Positions 1-6,636 of a stretch of DNA of 11,219 nt are shown here, piece by piece. A program made the position numbers and the translations under genes. Below the pieces are notes generated by a model. That model was not told the DNA's origin. It worked only from the letters and a program-made list of their open reading frames with translations, and ran no database searches. The stretch spans positions 1 to 11,219 of the forward strand of contig JAGWUU010000079.1 in NCBI GenBank assembly GCA_028868335.1, written 5' to 3'. Each line of letters opens with the position of its first letter. The first letter of the stretch is position 1. The stretch comes from Sphingomonadales bacterium (GTDB lineage Bacteria > Pseudomonadota > Alphaproteobacteria > Sphingomonadales > Sphingomonadaceae).

Positions 1-1
1 G

Positions 2-1447
2 TTCCTGCAATCCACCTTCATCGCGCCGTGCTGCACGGTGCCGGCGAGCATCAACCAGACCGACGCCTCACCCCAATACAACCGCGACGACGCCGATGCG
101 GTCAATTCCTCGCTGACGCTGAACTATGATCTGGGCGGGGCGAAGCTCAAGTCGATCAGCGCCTATCGGTGGGTCCATGCCCAGTTCGGCCGGGATGGCG
201 ATGCTTCCTCGACGATCAACTATGCGGGAGACTTCCACAACGAGCGCGCCCGCCAGTTCAGCCAGGAATTGCAGTTGACCACGCCGCTGTTCGGCCATGG
301 CAACCTGTTGCTGGGCGCCTATTACTACCGCGAACGCAGCGTCGATCTTACCCACCTGACGGTGGCGGATGGGCTGTACAACGCACCGGGTTTTGCCGCC
401 TTCTCGACCAACGTGCTGCAAATTCCGCCGGCATTCCTCGACTACAACATCGATTTCGACAACCGCCAGACGACCACCAACTATGCGCTGTTCGGCAATG
501 CCACCGTCCCGATCGGACCAGCACTGACACTGGAACTGGGCGGGCGTTACACGCACGAGAAGAAGGCGTTCTATCAGGCGGCGAACCGGGTGGAGAGTAA
601 CACGCCGCTCCTGTTCGGCACCCCGTCCTACAGTCTGGACAGAAGCTGGGACGCATTCACGCCGCGCGTGTCGCTGAGCTACAGGATCAAGCCCGATGTG
701 ATGGCCTATGGCTCATGGTCGCAAGGGTTCCGCAGCGGCGGGTTTAACGGGCGGCCGACCTCGCTTGAAGAAGTCGGTTCGTACAATCCCGAGCATCTCG
801 ATGCCTTCGAAGTCGGGCTGAAGAGCCAGCTCGGCGGCGTGGTGACGCTGAATCTCGCGGCGTTCCGCAACCAGTATCGCGACCAGCAATTGCTGATCAG
901 CACGGTCAGCCAGGCCACCGGTCTGATTGTCGTGCGCACGGAAAACGCCGGACGTTCGCGCATTCAGGGGCTGGAAATGGAGGCGGCCGTGCGTGTTTCG
1001 CCGCGCTTCCACATCGATGCCGCGCTGGGCCTGCTCGATGCGAAGTACCAGAAATACATTTCGGTGATCGCCGGGGTTCCGACCGATGCGACCTTCCGTA
1101 CGCCGAAGCAGGCGCCCGACCTCACCGGCAGTCTCGGTCTGGCCTATACCCTGCCGCTGGGCGACAAGCTGGAAGCGACCTTCCGCGCCGACGCATCGTA
1201 CCGGTCGAAGTACTTCACCGACGTCGAGAATACGCCTGAGCTGGCACCGCCCGATCACGCCATCGTCAATCTAAGCGCCGCGTTCCGTCTGCCTGAGGCG
1301 GGCGCGTCGTTGCGGCTGGCGGTGGACAACCTGACCAACCGGCGGGTGATCGTGTCGGGTTACGACGCGCGAACGTCGTTCGGGTTTCTCGAAGGTTACT
1401 ACAACGAGCCGCGCCGGTTCTGGCTGACGGTGGCATTCCAGCGCTAA
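2..1447 (+). CDS. TonB-dependent outer-membrane receptor, 5'-truncated
   Basis: This is the C-terminal 481 residues of a TonB-dependent receptor; the frame is open to the left edge, so the signal peptide, TonB box and plug are outside the window. Seen: alternating aromatic/polar beta-strand text, a strand reading LELGGRYTHEKK, the barrel signature FTPRVSLSYRIKPDVMAYGSWSQGFRSGGFNG, split here by function as FTPRVSLSYR then GSWSQGFRSGGFN, a late LRLAVDNLTNRRV strand, and a terminal RRFWLTVAFQR strand, all typical of the sphingomonad receptor family. A GTG at position 38 is only an internal valine codon, since coding continues upstream. A Cys-Cys pair near residues 10-11 of the fragment probably lies in an extracellular loop. 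It is transcribed towards the steroid operon and ends 51 nt from it. Such receptors import large substrates with TonB energy, and a receptor of this class (EdcT) has been linked to estrogen uptake in Novosphingobium tardaugens. Steroid uptake here is inferred from context only; the ligand could equally be a siderophore or another compound. Confidence 0.93.
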   Translation, partial: FLQSTFIAPCCTVPASINQTDASPQYNRDDADAVNSSLTLNYDLGGAKLKSISAYRWVHAQFGRDGDASSTINYAGDFHNERARQFSQELQLTTPLFGHGNLLLGAYYYRERSVDLTHLTVADGLYNAPGFAAFSTNVLQIPPAFLDYNIDFDNRQTTTNYALFGNATVPIGPALTLELGGRYTHEKKAFYQAANRVESNTPLLFGTPSYSLDRSWDAFTPRVSLSYRIKPDVMAYGSWSQGFRSGGFNGRPTSLEEVGSYNPEHLDAFEVGLKSQLGGVVTLNLAAFRNQYRDQQLLISTVSQATGLIVVRTENAGRSRIQGLEMEAAVRVSPRFHIDAALGLLDAKYQKYISVIAGVPTDATFRTPKQAPDLTGSLGLAYTLPLGDKLEATFRADASYRSKYFTDVENTPELAPPDHAIVNLSAAFRLPEAGASLRLAVDNLTNRRVIVSGYDARTSFGFLEGYYNEPRRFWLTVAFQR

Positions 1448-1480
1448 GAAAACGGGGCGGTCCGCAGGGCCGCCCCGTGT
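1448..1480. terminator. Bidirectional hairpin terminator between convergent genes
   Basis: The arms ACGGGGCGG (1452-1460) and CCGCCCCGT (1470-1478) are perfectly complementary. The interior can extend the stem by two C-G pairs and one G-U pair around a GCA loop. The hairpin lies between the stop of the receptor gene and the stop of the convergent hydrolase gene. The T-run (TTTTCTT) lies on the minus-strand side, so it fits intrinsic termination of the leftward operon best; on the plus strand the trailing tract is poor in T. Confidence 0.75.
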
Positions 1481-1498
1481 CGCCCATCGGGCCGCATT

Positions 1499-2425
1499 TC
1501 AGGCCAGCGCGGCCTTGAGGCGCGCGCCGGCGCGATCGATGTAGGGCAGAGCGTCGGGCACCGCCTCGAACATCGAGAAGAAGCCGTGGATCATGCCCGG
1601 CGCCAGTTCGGTTTCCACGGCGACGCCCGCCGCCCTGAGCGCGTCGGCATAGGCGAGTCCTTCGTCGCGCAGCGGATCGTATTGCGCGACCAGAACCGTC
1701 GCGGGAGGCAGGTCGCGCAGATTGTCTTGCTGCAACACGGCCATCTCGGGATGCGGATCGGCGCGATCGGGCAGGTATTGTGCCCAGAACCAGCGCATCA
1801 TGGCCGTGGACAGGAAGAAGTCGCCACCGCCGTTTTCACGATAGGAGACCGTCTCGAAGTCGGCGTCGGTCACTGGATAGATCAACAACTGGTGCCGCAG
1901 CTTCGGGCCGCCGCGATCGCGCGCGCGGATCGCCACCGCAGCCGCCAGATTGCCGCCGGCGCTGTCGCCCGCCACCGCCAGCCGCGTCGCGTCGACACCC
2001 AGATCATCGGCATGAGCCGCCGCCCAGACCAGCGCATCGTAGCAATCGTCGAGCGGGCCGGGGAACCTGGTTTCCGGAGCGAGGCGGTAATCGACGGCCA
2101 GCACCGCCGCGCCGCTCGCCCGGACCAGCGCCCGTGCCGTGGCGTCGTGCGATTCCAGATCGCCGATCACCCAGCCGCCGCCGTGGTAGAAGACCGCCAG
2201 AGGCGGCTTTGCCCCTGCACCTTCAGGGAGGTAAAGCCGCGCCTTGATCGTGCGACCGGGCAGATCAAGCGCAAGGTCGCGCACTTGCGCGACGGCGGGA
2301 GGCGGGCCGACCTGCATCGGCTGGTTCAGCGCGCGCATCGCCTCGGGCGTGATTGTCGCATAGTCGACTGGCGGCATCTGCGCGAAGAAGCCGAGCAGCG
2401 CCTCGACCTGGGAATTGATCGTCAT
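1499..2425 (-). CDS. HSL-family alpha/beta hydrolase (esterase/lipase)
   Basis: This 308-aa protein is a complete hormone-sensitive-lipase-type (family IV) carboxylesterase, probably cytoplasmic since no signal peptide is seen. Visible motifs in order are the oxyanion-hole HGGGW (residues 81-85), the YRLAPE segment (113-118), the nucleophile elbow GDSAGG with Ser155, the acid Asp250 in YDPLRDE, and His280 in GMIHGF. The spacing and length are normal for the family. The ATG at 2425 has a purine-rich AGGA just upstream on the minus strand. It is the last gene of the leftward operon, 20 nt after the epimerase-like gene, and is followed by a strong hairpin. These enzymes hydrolyse short acyl esters or lactone-like substrates. 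In this setting it may remove an ester from a steroid or open a ring-derived lactone, but that is inference and the substrate is unknown. Confidence 0.93.
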   Translation of the reverse strand: MTINSQVEALLGFFAQMPPVDYATITPEAMRALNQPMQVGPPPAVAQVRDLALDLPGRTIKARLYLPEGAGAKPPLAVFYHGGGWVIGDLESHDATARALVRASGAAVLAVDYRLAPETRFPGPLDDCYDALVWAAAHADDLGVDATRLAVAGDSAGGNLAAAVAIRARDRGGPKLRHQLLIYPVTDADFETVSYRENGGGDFFLSTAMMRWFWAQYLPDRADPHPEMAVLQQDNLRDLPPATVLVAQYDPLRDEGLAYADALRAAGVAVETELAPGMIHGFFSMFEAVPDALPYIDRAGARLKAALA

Positions 2426-2445
2426 GGTTCCTGTGTCTCCCGCAA

Positions 2446-3348
2446 TCAGCCGAACTGCTGTACGATTTCACCGACCGCCGCGGCAACGTCGTTCCTGCGA
2501 TAGCCAAGCAGCGCGGTTTCGGCGGCATCGGGTTGGTAGGCAATGAAATTGCCTCGGCCCTGCGGGATCGCCACATCGGGCAGCAGCGGCAGTTCCTCGT
2601 CGCGCTCCTCCAGCGTTTCGCCGCTGTTTACCGCGTCGAAGAATAGCTGGAAGTACTGCCGGAACGACAGGTTTTCGTCGCCAACGAGATAGGCCTTGCC
2701 GGGCTCGCCGCGCAGCAGCGCGCCTTCGATCGCTTCGGACAGCGAACGGAACGACATGAAGTTGGTGCCGCCGGTGGGGGCGAAATGCGGGATCGGGATA
2801 TTGCCCTTTGCCCATTGGACATAGGGACCAAAGATTGCGCTCGGCAGGCCGGGGACGGTGCCGACCATGAAGGGGGCGTTAACGCTGATCACGTCGAAAC
2901 CGGGGCGTCCCTCGGCACGGGCGCCCTCGCAGGCGGCAAGGCGCGACTGGATATAGACGTTGCCGGCGACCAGCTCCGGCGCGGCCTGCGGATAGAAGCT
3001 GCCGAGCTGGATCGCGCGCTTCACCCCAGCCTCGCGCGCGGCGGCGAAGAAGGCGGGCAGGGCGACGTGGTTGGCGCGGTGCAGCCAGGCTGCGAAATCC
3101 TCGCCTTGGGGAACGTGGCGGGGATCGTTTCCTGCGGCGAACACCACCCAGTCGAACCCGGAAAGCCGCTCGGGCGTGAAATCGCCAGCAACATAGTCGC
3201 CGCGCAGGTAACCAAGGCCGGTAAGCGGCGTGCCAGCGGGCGCGCTCCCGCCGCGTCCGCTGATCGTGACATCGTGCCCCTTGGCGGCGAGGTGAAGGGC
3301 GGCGTGCCCCCCCAGGGCGCCGGTTCCGCCGACGACGAGGACTTTCAT
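2446..3348 (-). CDS. NAD(P)-dependent epimerase/reductase-like protein (extended SDR fold)
   Basis: This 300-aa protein has an N-terminal Rossmann fold with GGTGALGG at residues 7-14 and the central GDF turn near residue 55, as in NAD-dependent epimerase/dehydratase and atypical SDR proteins. The usual YxxxK catalytic pair appears as Tyr132-IQS-Arg136, with Arg in place of Lys, so the standard SDR proton relay may be altered. This places it closer to atypical reductase or NmrA-like members than to sugar epimerases. The start was chosen at the ATG at 3348 because it begins directly at the Rossmann strand, has AGGGAG upstream on the coding strand, and overlaps the preceding stop in an ATGA. A farther in-frame ATG at 3456 would add an arginine-rich stretch that lies inside the upstream gene. 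Its role in the pathway is unknown; a reductase acting on a steroid or CoA intermediate is possible. Confidence 0.85.
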   Translation of the reverse strand: MKVLVVGGTGALGGHAALHLAAKGHDVTISGRGGSAPAGTPLTGLGYLRGDYVAGDFTPERLSGFDWVVFAAGNDPRHVPQGEDFAAWLHRANHVALPAFFAAAREAGVKRAIQLGSFYPQAAPELVAGNVYIQSRLAACEGARAEGRPGFDVISVNAPFMVGTVPGLPSAIFGPYVQWAKGNIPIPHFAPTGGTNFMSFRSLSEAIEGALLRGEPGKAYLVGDENLSFRQYFQLFFDAVNSGETLEERDEELPLLPDVAIPQGRGNFIAYQPDAAETALLGYRRNDVAAAVGEIVQQFG

Positions 3349-4157
3349 GGTGTTCTCCCTTGATGATGCGGGTTGGCCGCGGGCAGCGGCGCGAGATCGG
3401 GGCTGCGACGCAGCAGGTTGCCGCCGTCGACGGCGATGAATTGCCCGGTGACCCATGCGCTTTCCACGCCCGCCAGGAAGCGGACGACGCCGGCCATGTC
3501 TTGCGCTTCGCCCAACCGGCCAAGTGGATATTCGGGCAGGAATGCCTCGGCCGCGCCGCTGGTGAACATGTCCTCGGTCGCGCCGGATCGGGTCAGGCCG
3601 GGGCGGATGGCATTGACGCGGATGCCTGACGGGCCGAATTCGTCGGCCGCCATCCGCACCAGTCCCTCCAACCCCGCCTTGGCTATGTGATAGGCCGCAA
3701 GATGCCGGAAGGTGAGCCGCGCCGCGCCCGACGAGAGGCAGATGATCGAGCTGCCCGGCGCCATCAGTGGCGCCGCGTGGCGGATGACGTGGAAGGTTGC
3801 GACGACGTTGGTTTCGAAAGCATCGCGCAGGTCCTGAGCGGTGTGTTCGATCAGCGGCTTGAAGCCTCCTCCGCCGACGGTGGCAAAGGCGATGTCGAGC
3901 CGTCCGGTGAGGTCACGCGCGGCGTTCAGCGCACCGGCTACGGCTTCCTCGTCGAGCGCGTCGCCGACCAGTTCATGGATCTCTGCGCCAGGCACGGTGC
4001 CGCGGATACGCGCGGCCACTTGCGCAAGACCGTCGGGCCGCCGCGCCATCAGCGCCAGCCGGGCGCCATCGCGGGCAAGCTGGAGCGCGCAGGCTTCGGC
4101 GATCGCGCCGGTCGCACCGGTGACAAAGGCGGTCCGGCCCGCCAAGGGACCAGTCAT
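3345..4157 (-). CDS. Short-chain dehydrogenase/reductase, divergent cofactor motif
   Basis: This 270-aa classical-length SDR carries a nucleotide-binding motif TGATGAIAEA (residues 13-22), which departs from the usual TGxxxGIG. The strand-4 motif NNAG is replaced by FATVGGGG (91-98). The catalytic elements are present: Asn117, the Ser pair 142-143, and Tyr156-HIA-Lys160. The C-terminal SAWVTGQFIAVDGG stretch is normal for the family. Translation is coupled on both sides: its ATG overlaps the stop of the SnoaL-like gene upstream and its TGA overlaps the start of the epimerase-like gene downstream, both as ATGA. An in-frame ATG at 4277 was rejected because it lies inside the upstream gene and adds an arginine-rich, non-SDR leader. 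The likely role is oxidation or reduction of a hydroxyl or ketone on a ring intermediate; position and direction cannot be assigned. Confidence 0.9.
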   Translation of the reverse strand: MTGPLAGRTAFVTGATGAIAEACALQLARDGARLALMARRPDGLAQVAARIRGTVPGAEIHELVGDALDEEAVAGALNAARDLTGRLDIAFATVGGGGFKPLIEHTAQDLRDAFETNVVATFHVIRHAAPLMAPGSSIICLSSGAARLTFRHLAAYHIAKAGLEGLVRMAADEFGPSGIRVNAIRPGLTRSGATEDMFTSGAAEAFLPEYPLGRLGEAQDMAGVVRFLAGVESAWVTGQFIAVDGGNLLRRSPDLAPLPAANPHHQGRTP

Positions 4158-4591
4158 GCCGCGGCGCCTACGTCGCCGACGGGACGCAGTTCTTCCCAAT
4201 CGACGATCAACTCGCGCCGGGTGAATTTCCATCCGTCTGCCTCGCGGCGCCAGCGATCCTGATAGCGAATCGCCCATACCAGCAGCAGATCCTGGCCATC
4301 CGGGCCGGCCAGCCGGTGCTCTGCGGTGGAGCGCGTCTCGCCTTGCGCCTCGTTCCCGGCAATGGTCACATCGAGGTCGTGGACCACATGGCGCGTCGCC
4401 TTGAACGCCTGTGCAAGGTGATCGATTGAGCCGAGGTTGGCTTCCAGCCCTGCGATGGCGAAGCCGGGACCGATGATCTCGATGTCGTTCGCCAGCACGG
4501 CGCGCCAGTCATCCTTGCTGCGGCGATCGGCCCCGCGCGCATAGGTTTCTGCGGCAAGACGCAGGGCATTTCGATCATCGACCGGGCTCAT
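4154..4591 (-). CDS. SnoaL-like (NTF2-fold) protein, second copy
   Basis: This small 145-aa protein is of the SnoaL_4/NTF2-like type, a cone-shaped alpha+beta barrel used by dehydratases, isomerases and cyclases. The end of the protein shows the family pattern: a strand with RYQDRWRR, then GWKFTRRELIVDWEEL. Aligned by eye to BaiE, the first Tyr and Asp of the active site are kept (Tyr17, Asp22) and a His fits (His68). The BaiE second Asp is replaced by His92 and no Arg falls at the position of Arg146, so the chemistry probably differs from that of the neighbouring dehydratase. The ATG at 4591 overlaps the stop of the upstream SDR (ATGA), and its own stop overlaps the next SDR start, so it is sandwiched and translationally coupled between two SDRs. 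A dehydratase or isomerase on a ketone formed by those SDRs is plausible but not shown. Confidence 0.88.
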   Translation of the reverse strand: MSPVDDRNALRLAAETYARGADRRSKDDWRAVLANDIEIIGPGFAIAGLEANLGSIDHLAQAFKATRHVVHDLDVTIAGNEAQGETRSTAEHRLAGPDGQDLLLVWAIRYQDRWRREADGWKFTRRELIVDWEELRPVGDVGAAA

Positions 4592-5460
4592 CCTGCCGCT
4601 CCCGGAATGACGATCCCGTTGCCGCTGATCAGCGGGGTGTTGGTCCATTCGCCTTGCGGCGTGCGATACCAGCCCGCGGCGGCGAGCGCGCCGCCATCGA
4701 CGTGCAGGGCGGTCCCGGTGACCCACGCAGCCAGCGGGCTGGCAAGGTAGAGCGCGGCCCCCGCACAGTCCGCTGGCTGGCCGAACCGGCCGAGCGGAAT
4801 CCAACGCTCCTCGTGAGTACGGTTTTCCGCGGGGATCACATAGTCGAGCGCGAGCTGAGGCGTATCGGTAGTTTCGGGCGCAATGTCGTTGACGCGGATG
4901 CCTTCTGGGGCGAGTTCCAGCGCGAGGCTTTTGGTGAAGCCGGTCACGCCCCACTTGCCGGCCGCATAGACACTGCATCCTGGAATGCCGCGATGCGCCT
5001 CGATCGAGGTGACGTTGATGATCGACGATCCGGGCGCGGCTTTCCGCAGCAGCGGCAGCAGAGCACTGGTGATCCGCAGCAACTGGCCAAGATTGACGTC
5101 CACAATCTCGTCCATCTGTGCGTCGGTCAGGGTGGAGAAGGGCTGGGCGTGGAGGAAGTGGCCGACGTTGTTGACCAGCACGTCGAGCTTGCCGGTTTCG
5201 GCGGCGATCCGATCCGCCAGCAGGCGGCCCACGCCCCGCTGGCGCACGTCGCAACGAATCACGCGCGCGCCGGGGATTGCCGCTTCCACGGCGTCGGCAT
5301 TGGCCGGATCGATTTCCGCGATTATCAGCCGCGCGCAGGCGGCGGCAAAGGCTTCGGCGATGGCGCGCCCGATCCCGACGCCGCCGCCAGTGACAAGCAC
5401 GGTCCTGCCGGTGAAATCGAGCGCCTGGGCGAACGGCGCCGAAGGGTTGGCTGCGGTCAT
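4588..5460 (-). CDS. Short-chain dehydrogenase/reductase, classical
   Basis: This 290-aa SDR has a fully standard catalytic set: TGGGVGIG (residues 24-31), NNVG (97-100), Asn123 in DVNLG, Ser152, and Tyr165-AAG-Lys169. Acidic residues at the end of the second strand (IAEID, Glu49/Asp51) suggest NAD(H) rather than NADP(H). After the usual VDGG end it carries about 28 extra residues, rich in Gly, Trp and Thr (GWYRTPQGEWTN and on), longer than most SDRs. The ATG at 5460 was preferred over the in-frame ATG at 5517 because GAGGAAG precedes it and the SDR fold starts soon after. A 96-nt gap separates it from the dehydratase upstream, the only sizeable gap in the operon; I see no clear promoter or terminator in it. 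Downstream it overlaps the SnoaL-like gene by ATGA. It is probably a hydroxysteroid dehydrogenase, with position unknown; IpdF function was considered but cannot be claimed. Confidence 0.92.
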   Translation of the reverse strand: MTAANPSAPFAQALDFTGRTVLVTGGGVGIGRAIAEAFAAACARLIIAEIDPANADAVEAAIPGARVIRCDVRQRGVGRLLADRIAAETGKLDVLVNNVGHFLHAQPFSTLTDAQMDEIVDVNLGQLLRITSALLPLLRKAAPGSSIINVTSIEAHRGIPGCSVYAAGKWGVTGFTKSLALELAPEGIRVNDIAPETTDTPQLALDYVIPAENRTHEERWIPLGRFGQPADCAGAALYLASPLAAWVTGTALHVDGGALAAAGWYRTPQGEWTNTPLISGNGIVIPGAAG

Positions 5461-5556
5461 GATGGCTTGCTTCCTCTCCACTGTGTCACCGCTTGGTTTG
5501 GTCCGGTGCGATGGCATCCTGATTTCGCCCTTGGCCGGGCCGGCATCGGGTTCGGC

Positions 5557-6087
5557 TCAGTCCCAGTGGATCAGGTGGCTGATGTCGGTGCGTTCGTGCG
5601 GCTTGCGTCCGGTGGTGGCCAGCCGCTGCACGCTGAGCTGCCCGCCCATCGCGCTGAACGAGGTCAGAACCTCTATCACCCGGTCATACCAGGTCGTGGC
5701 GATCTTCCAGGTCCCGCCCTCGCGACGATAGGTGTCAGTGTAGATCGCGGTGCCGAAGGTGTGGGCATCCTTTTCCAGGTCGATGAACACGTCCTGCAGA
5801 TACCAGATGCCGCCTGCGCTGTTGTCGCCGGTCACGGTCACTTCGGGCATGACCCCGATGTGCATCGCGGCCGCGCCCGAATGGAACGAATTGGATAGGA
5901 ATTCGACCATCGCATCGAGTCCAGCGAGCGAAACCTTGTAGGTGCCGCCGTTGTACGTGCAGGCGACGTCCTGGGTGAACAGGGCGGGCAGGGCGGCGAA
6001 GTCGCCGGTGTCGATGGCGCGGAAGTAGCGGTGCTTGAGCACCTTGATTTCCTCGATGTCGGAAAGCTGCTGGAGGGTATGGGCCAT
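5557..6087 (-). CDS. BaiE/Hsh2-like SnoaL-fold dehydratase (candidate steroid dehydratase)
   Basis: This 176-aa SnoaL_4-type protein can be aligned by eye to the bile-acid 7alpha-dehydratase BaiE of clostridia. Matching stretches include IEEIKVLKHRYFRAID, MHIGVMPEVTV, and IWYLQDVF followed by YTDTYRREGGTWKI. All five BaiE active-site residues have counterparts at the same spacing: Tyr21 (Tyr30 in BaiE), Asp26 (Asp35), His76 (His83), Asp99 (Asp106) and Arg136 (Arg146). BaiE eliminates the 7alpha-hydroxyl of a 3-oxo-delta4 steroid. A similar enzyme, Hsh2, starts the delta-4,6 variant of bile-salt degradation in a sphingomonad (strain Chol11). The C-terminal tail of about 35 residues is longer than in BaiE. 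The ATG at 6087 follows an AAGGAAA; the SRPBCC gene ends 5 nt upstream. The steroid setting is supported by the divergent ipd operon. The family is secure; removal of a 7-hydroxyl rather than some other beta-hydroxy-ketone elimination is inference. Confidence 0.82.
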   Translation of the reverse strand: MAHTLQQLSDIEEIKVLKHRYFRAIDTGDFAALPALFTQDVACTYNGGTYKVSLAGLDAMVEFLSNSFHSGAAAMHIGVMPEVTVTGDNSAGGIWYLQDVFIDLEKDAHTFGTAIYTDTYRREGGTWKIATTWYDRVIEVLTSFSAMGGQLSVQRLATTGRKPHERTDISHLIHWD

Positions 6088-6092
6088 GGCTT

Positions 6093-6623
6093 TCACATTT
6101 CCTTTTCGGCAAGATACCGCGCTTCGGCTCGGGCCTTCAGCGCCCGGCCGGTATCGTCGAAGGCGCGCTTCACCCACGGTCCGGCAAACCGGAAAACGTG
6201 GATGCCGTTGGCGCCGAGGAACGCGTCGGTTGAGAAATAGCGGCAGCTCTCCGCGCCGGTCGGCTCGATCACCTGATCGCGTCGCGCGGGATAGGGCCAA
6301 GCAGGATCGTTGGGCAGATCCCACGAAATCTGCCGCTCGGGCACGATCGAGCTGATGAATTCGCAGTTGGGAAAGAGCGAGCCGGGCACGGCATAGTTAA
6401 TCAGCGTCATCACCACCGCGTGGCCCAGCTCGACCTTGCCATCGGCGCGGATGCAGAACGGATTCCAGGCATTGTAGTTGGGCAGGTCGGTGAGGATTTC
6501 CCAGACGATGCGCGCGGGCGCGGCGATCTCGAACACCTCGCTGATCGTTACGGCATCAGGGTCGAAACCCTCGACAGGGTCGTCGGCGAGTGACGCGGCG
6601 GTCTTCATCCATTCAAGTTGCAT
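6093..6623 (-). CDS. SRPBCC (START/polyketide-cyclase-like) family protein
   Basis: This 176-aa protein has the SRPBCC helix-grip pattern: an opening strand VTISEVFEIAAPARIVWEI (residues 26-44), then the family's signature turn DLPNYNAWNPF (47-56), a central strand with ISWDLPNDP, and a long C-terminal helix (about 150-173). Proteins of this fold hold hydrophobic ligands such as lipids, sterols or polyketides in a deep cavity; some are enzymes. The ATG at 6623 has GGGAG upstream and fits the fold start; an earlier in-frame ATG at 6824 would run back into the SDR gene. It lies 13 nt after that SDR and 5 nt before the BaiE-like dehydratase, so it is co-transcribed with a probable dehydrogenase-dehydratase pair. 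A ligand-binding or auxiliary catalytic role on the same steroid is inference; no catalytic residues can be named. Confidence 0.87.
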   Translation of the reverse strand: MQLEWMKTAASLADDPVEGFDPDAVTISEVFEIAAPARIVWEILTDLPNYNAWNPFCIRADGKVELGHAVVMTLINYAVPGSLFPNCEFISSIVPERQISWDLPNDPAWPYPARRDQVIEPTGAESCRYFSTDAFLGANGIHVFRFAGPWVKRAFDDTGRALKARAEARYLAEKEM

Positions 6624-6636
6624 GGTCCGTCTCCCG

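Noticed and set aside
5510..5518. Small palindrome GATG-G-CATC in the 96-nt gap of the leftward operon
   Set aside because: Four-base arms are easily produced by chance, and no promoter-like elements surround it.
4654..5898. Plus-strand open frame of 414 codons
   Set aside because: It is antisense to the SDR and the BaiE-like gene, both with intact catalytic motifs; its composition is Arg/Gly-rich shadow text.
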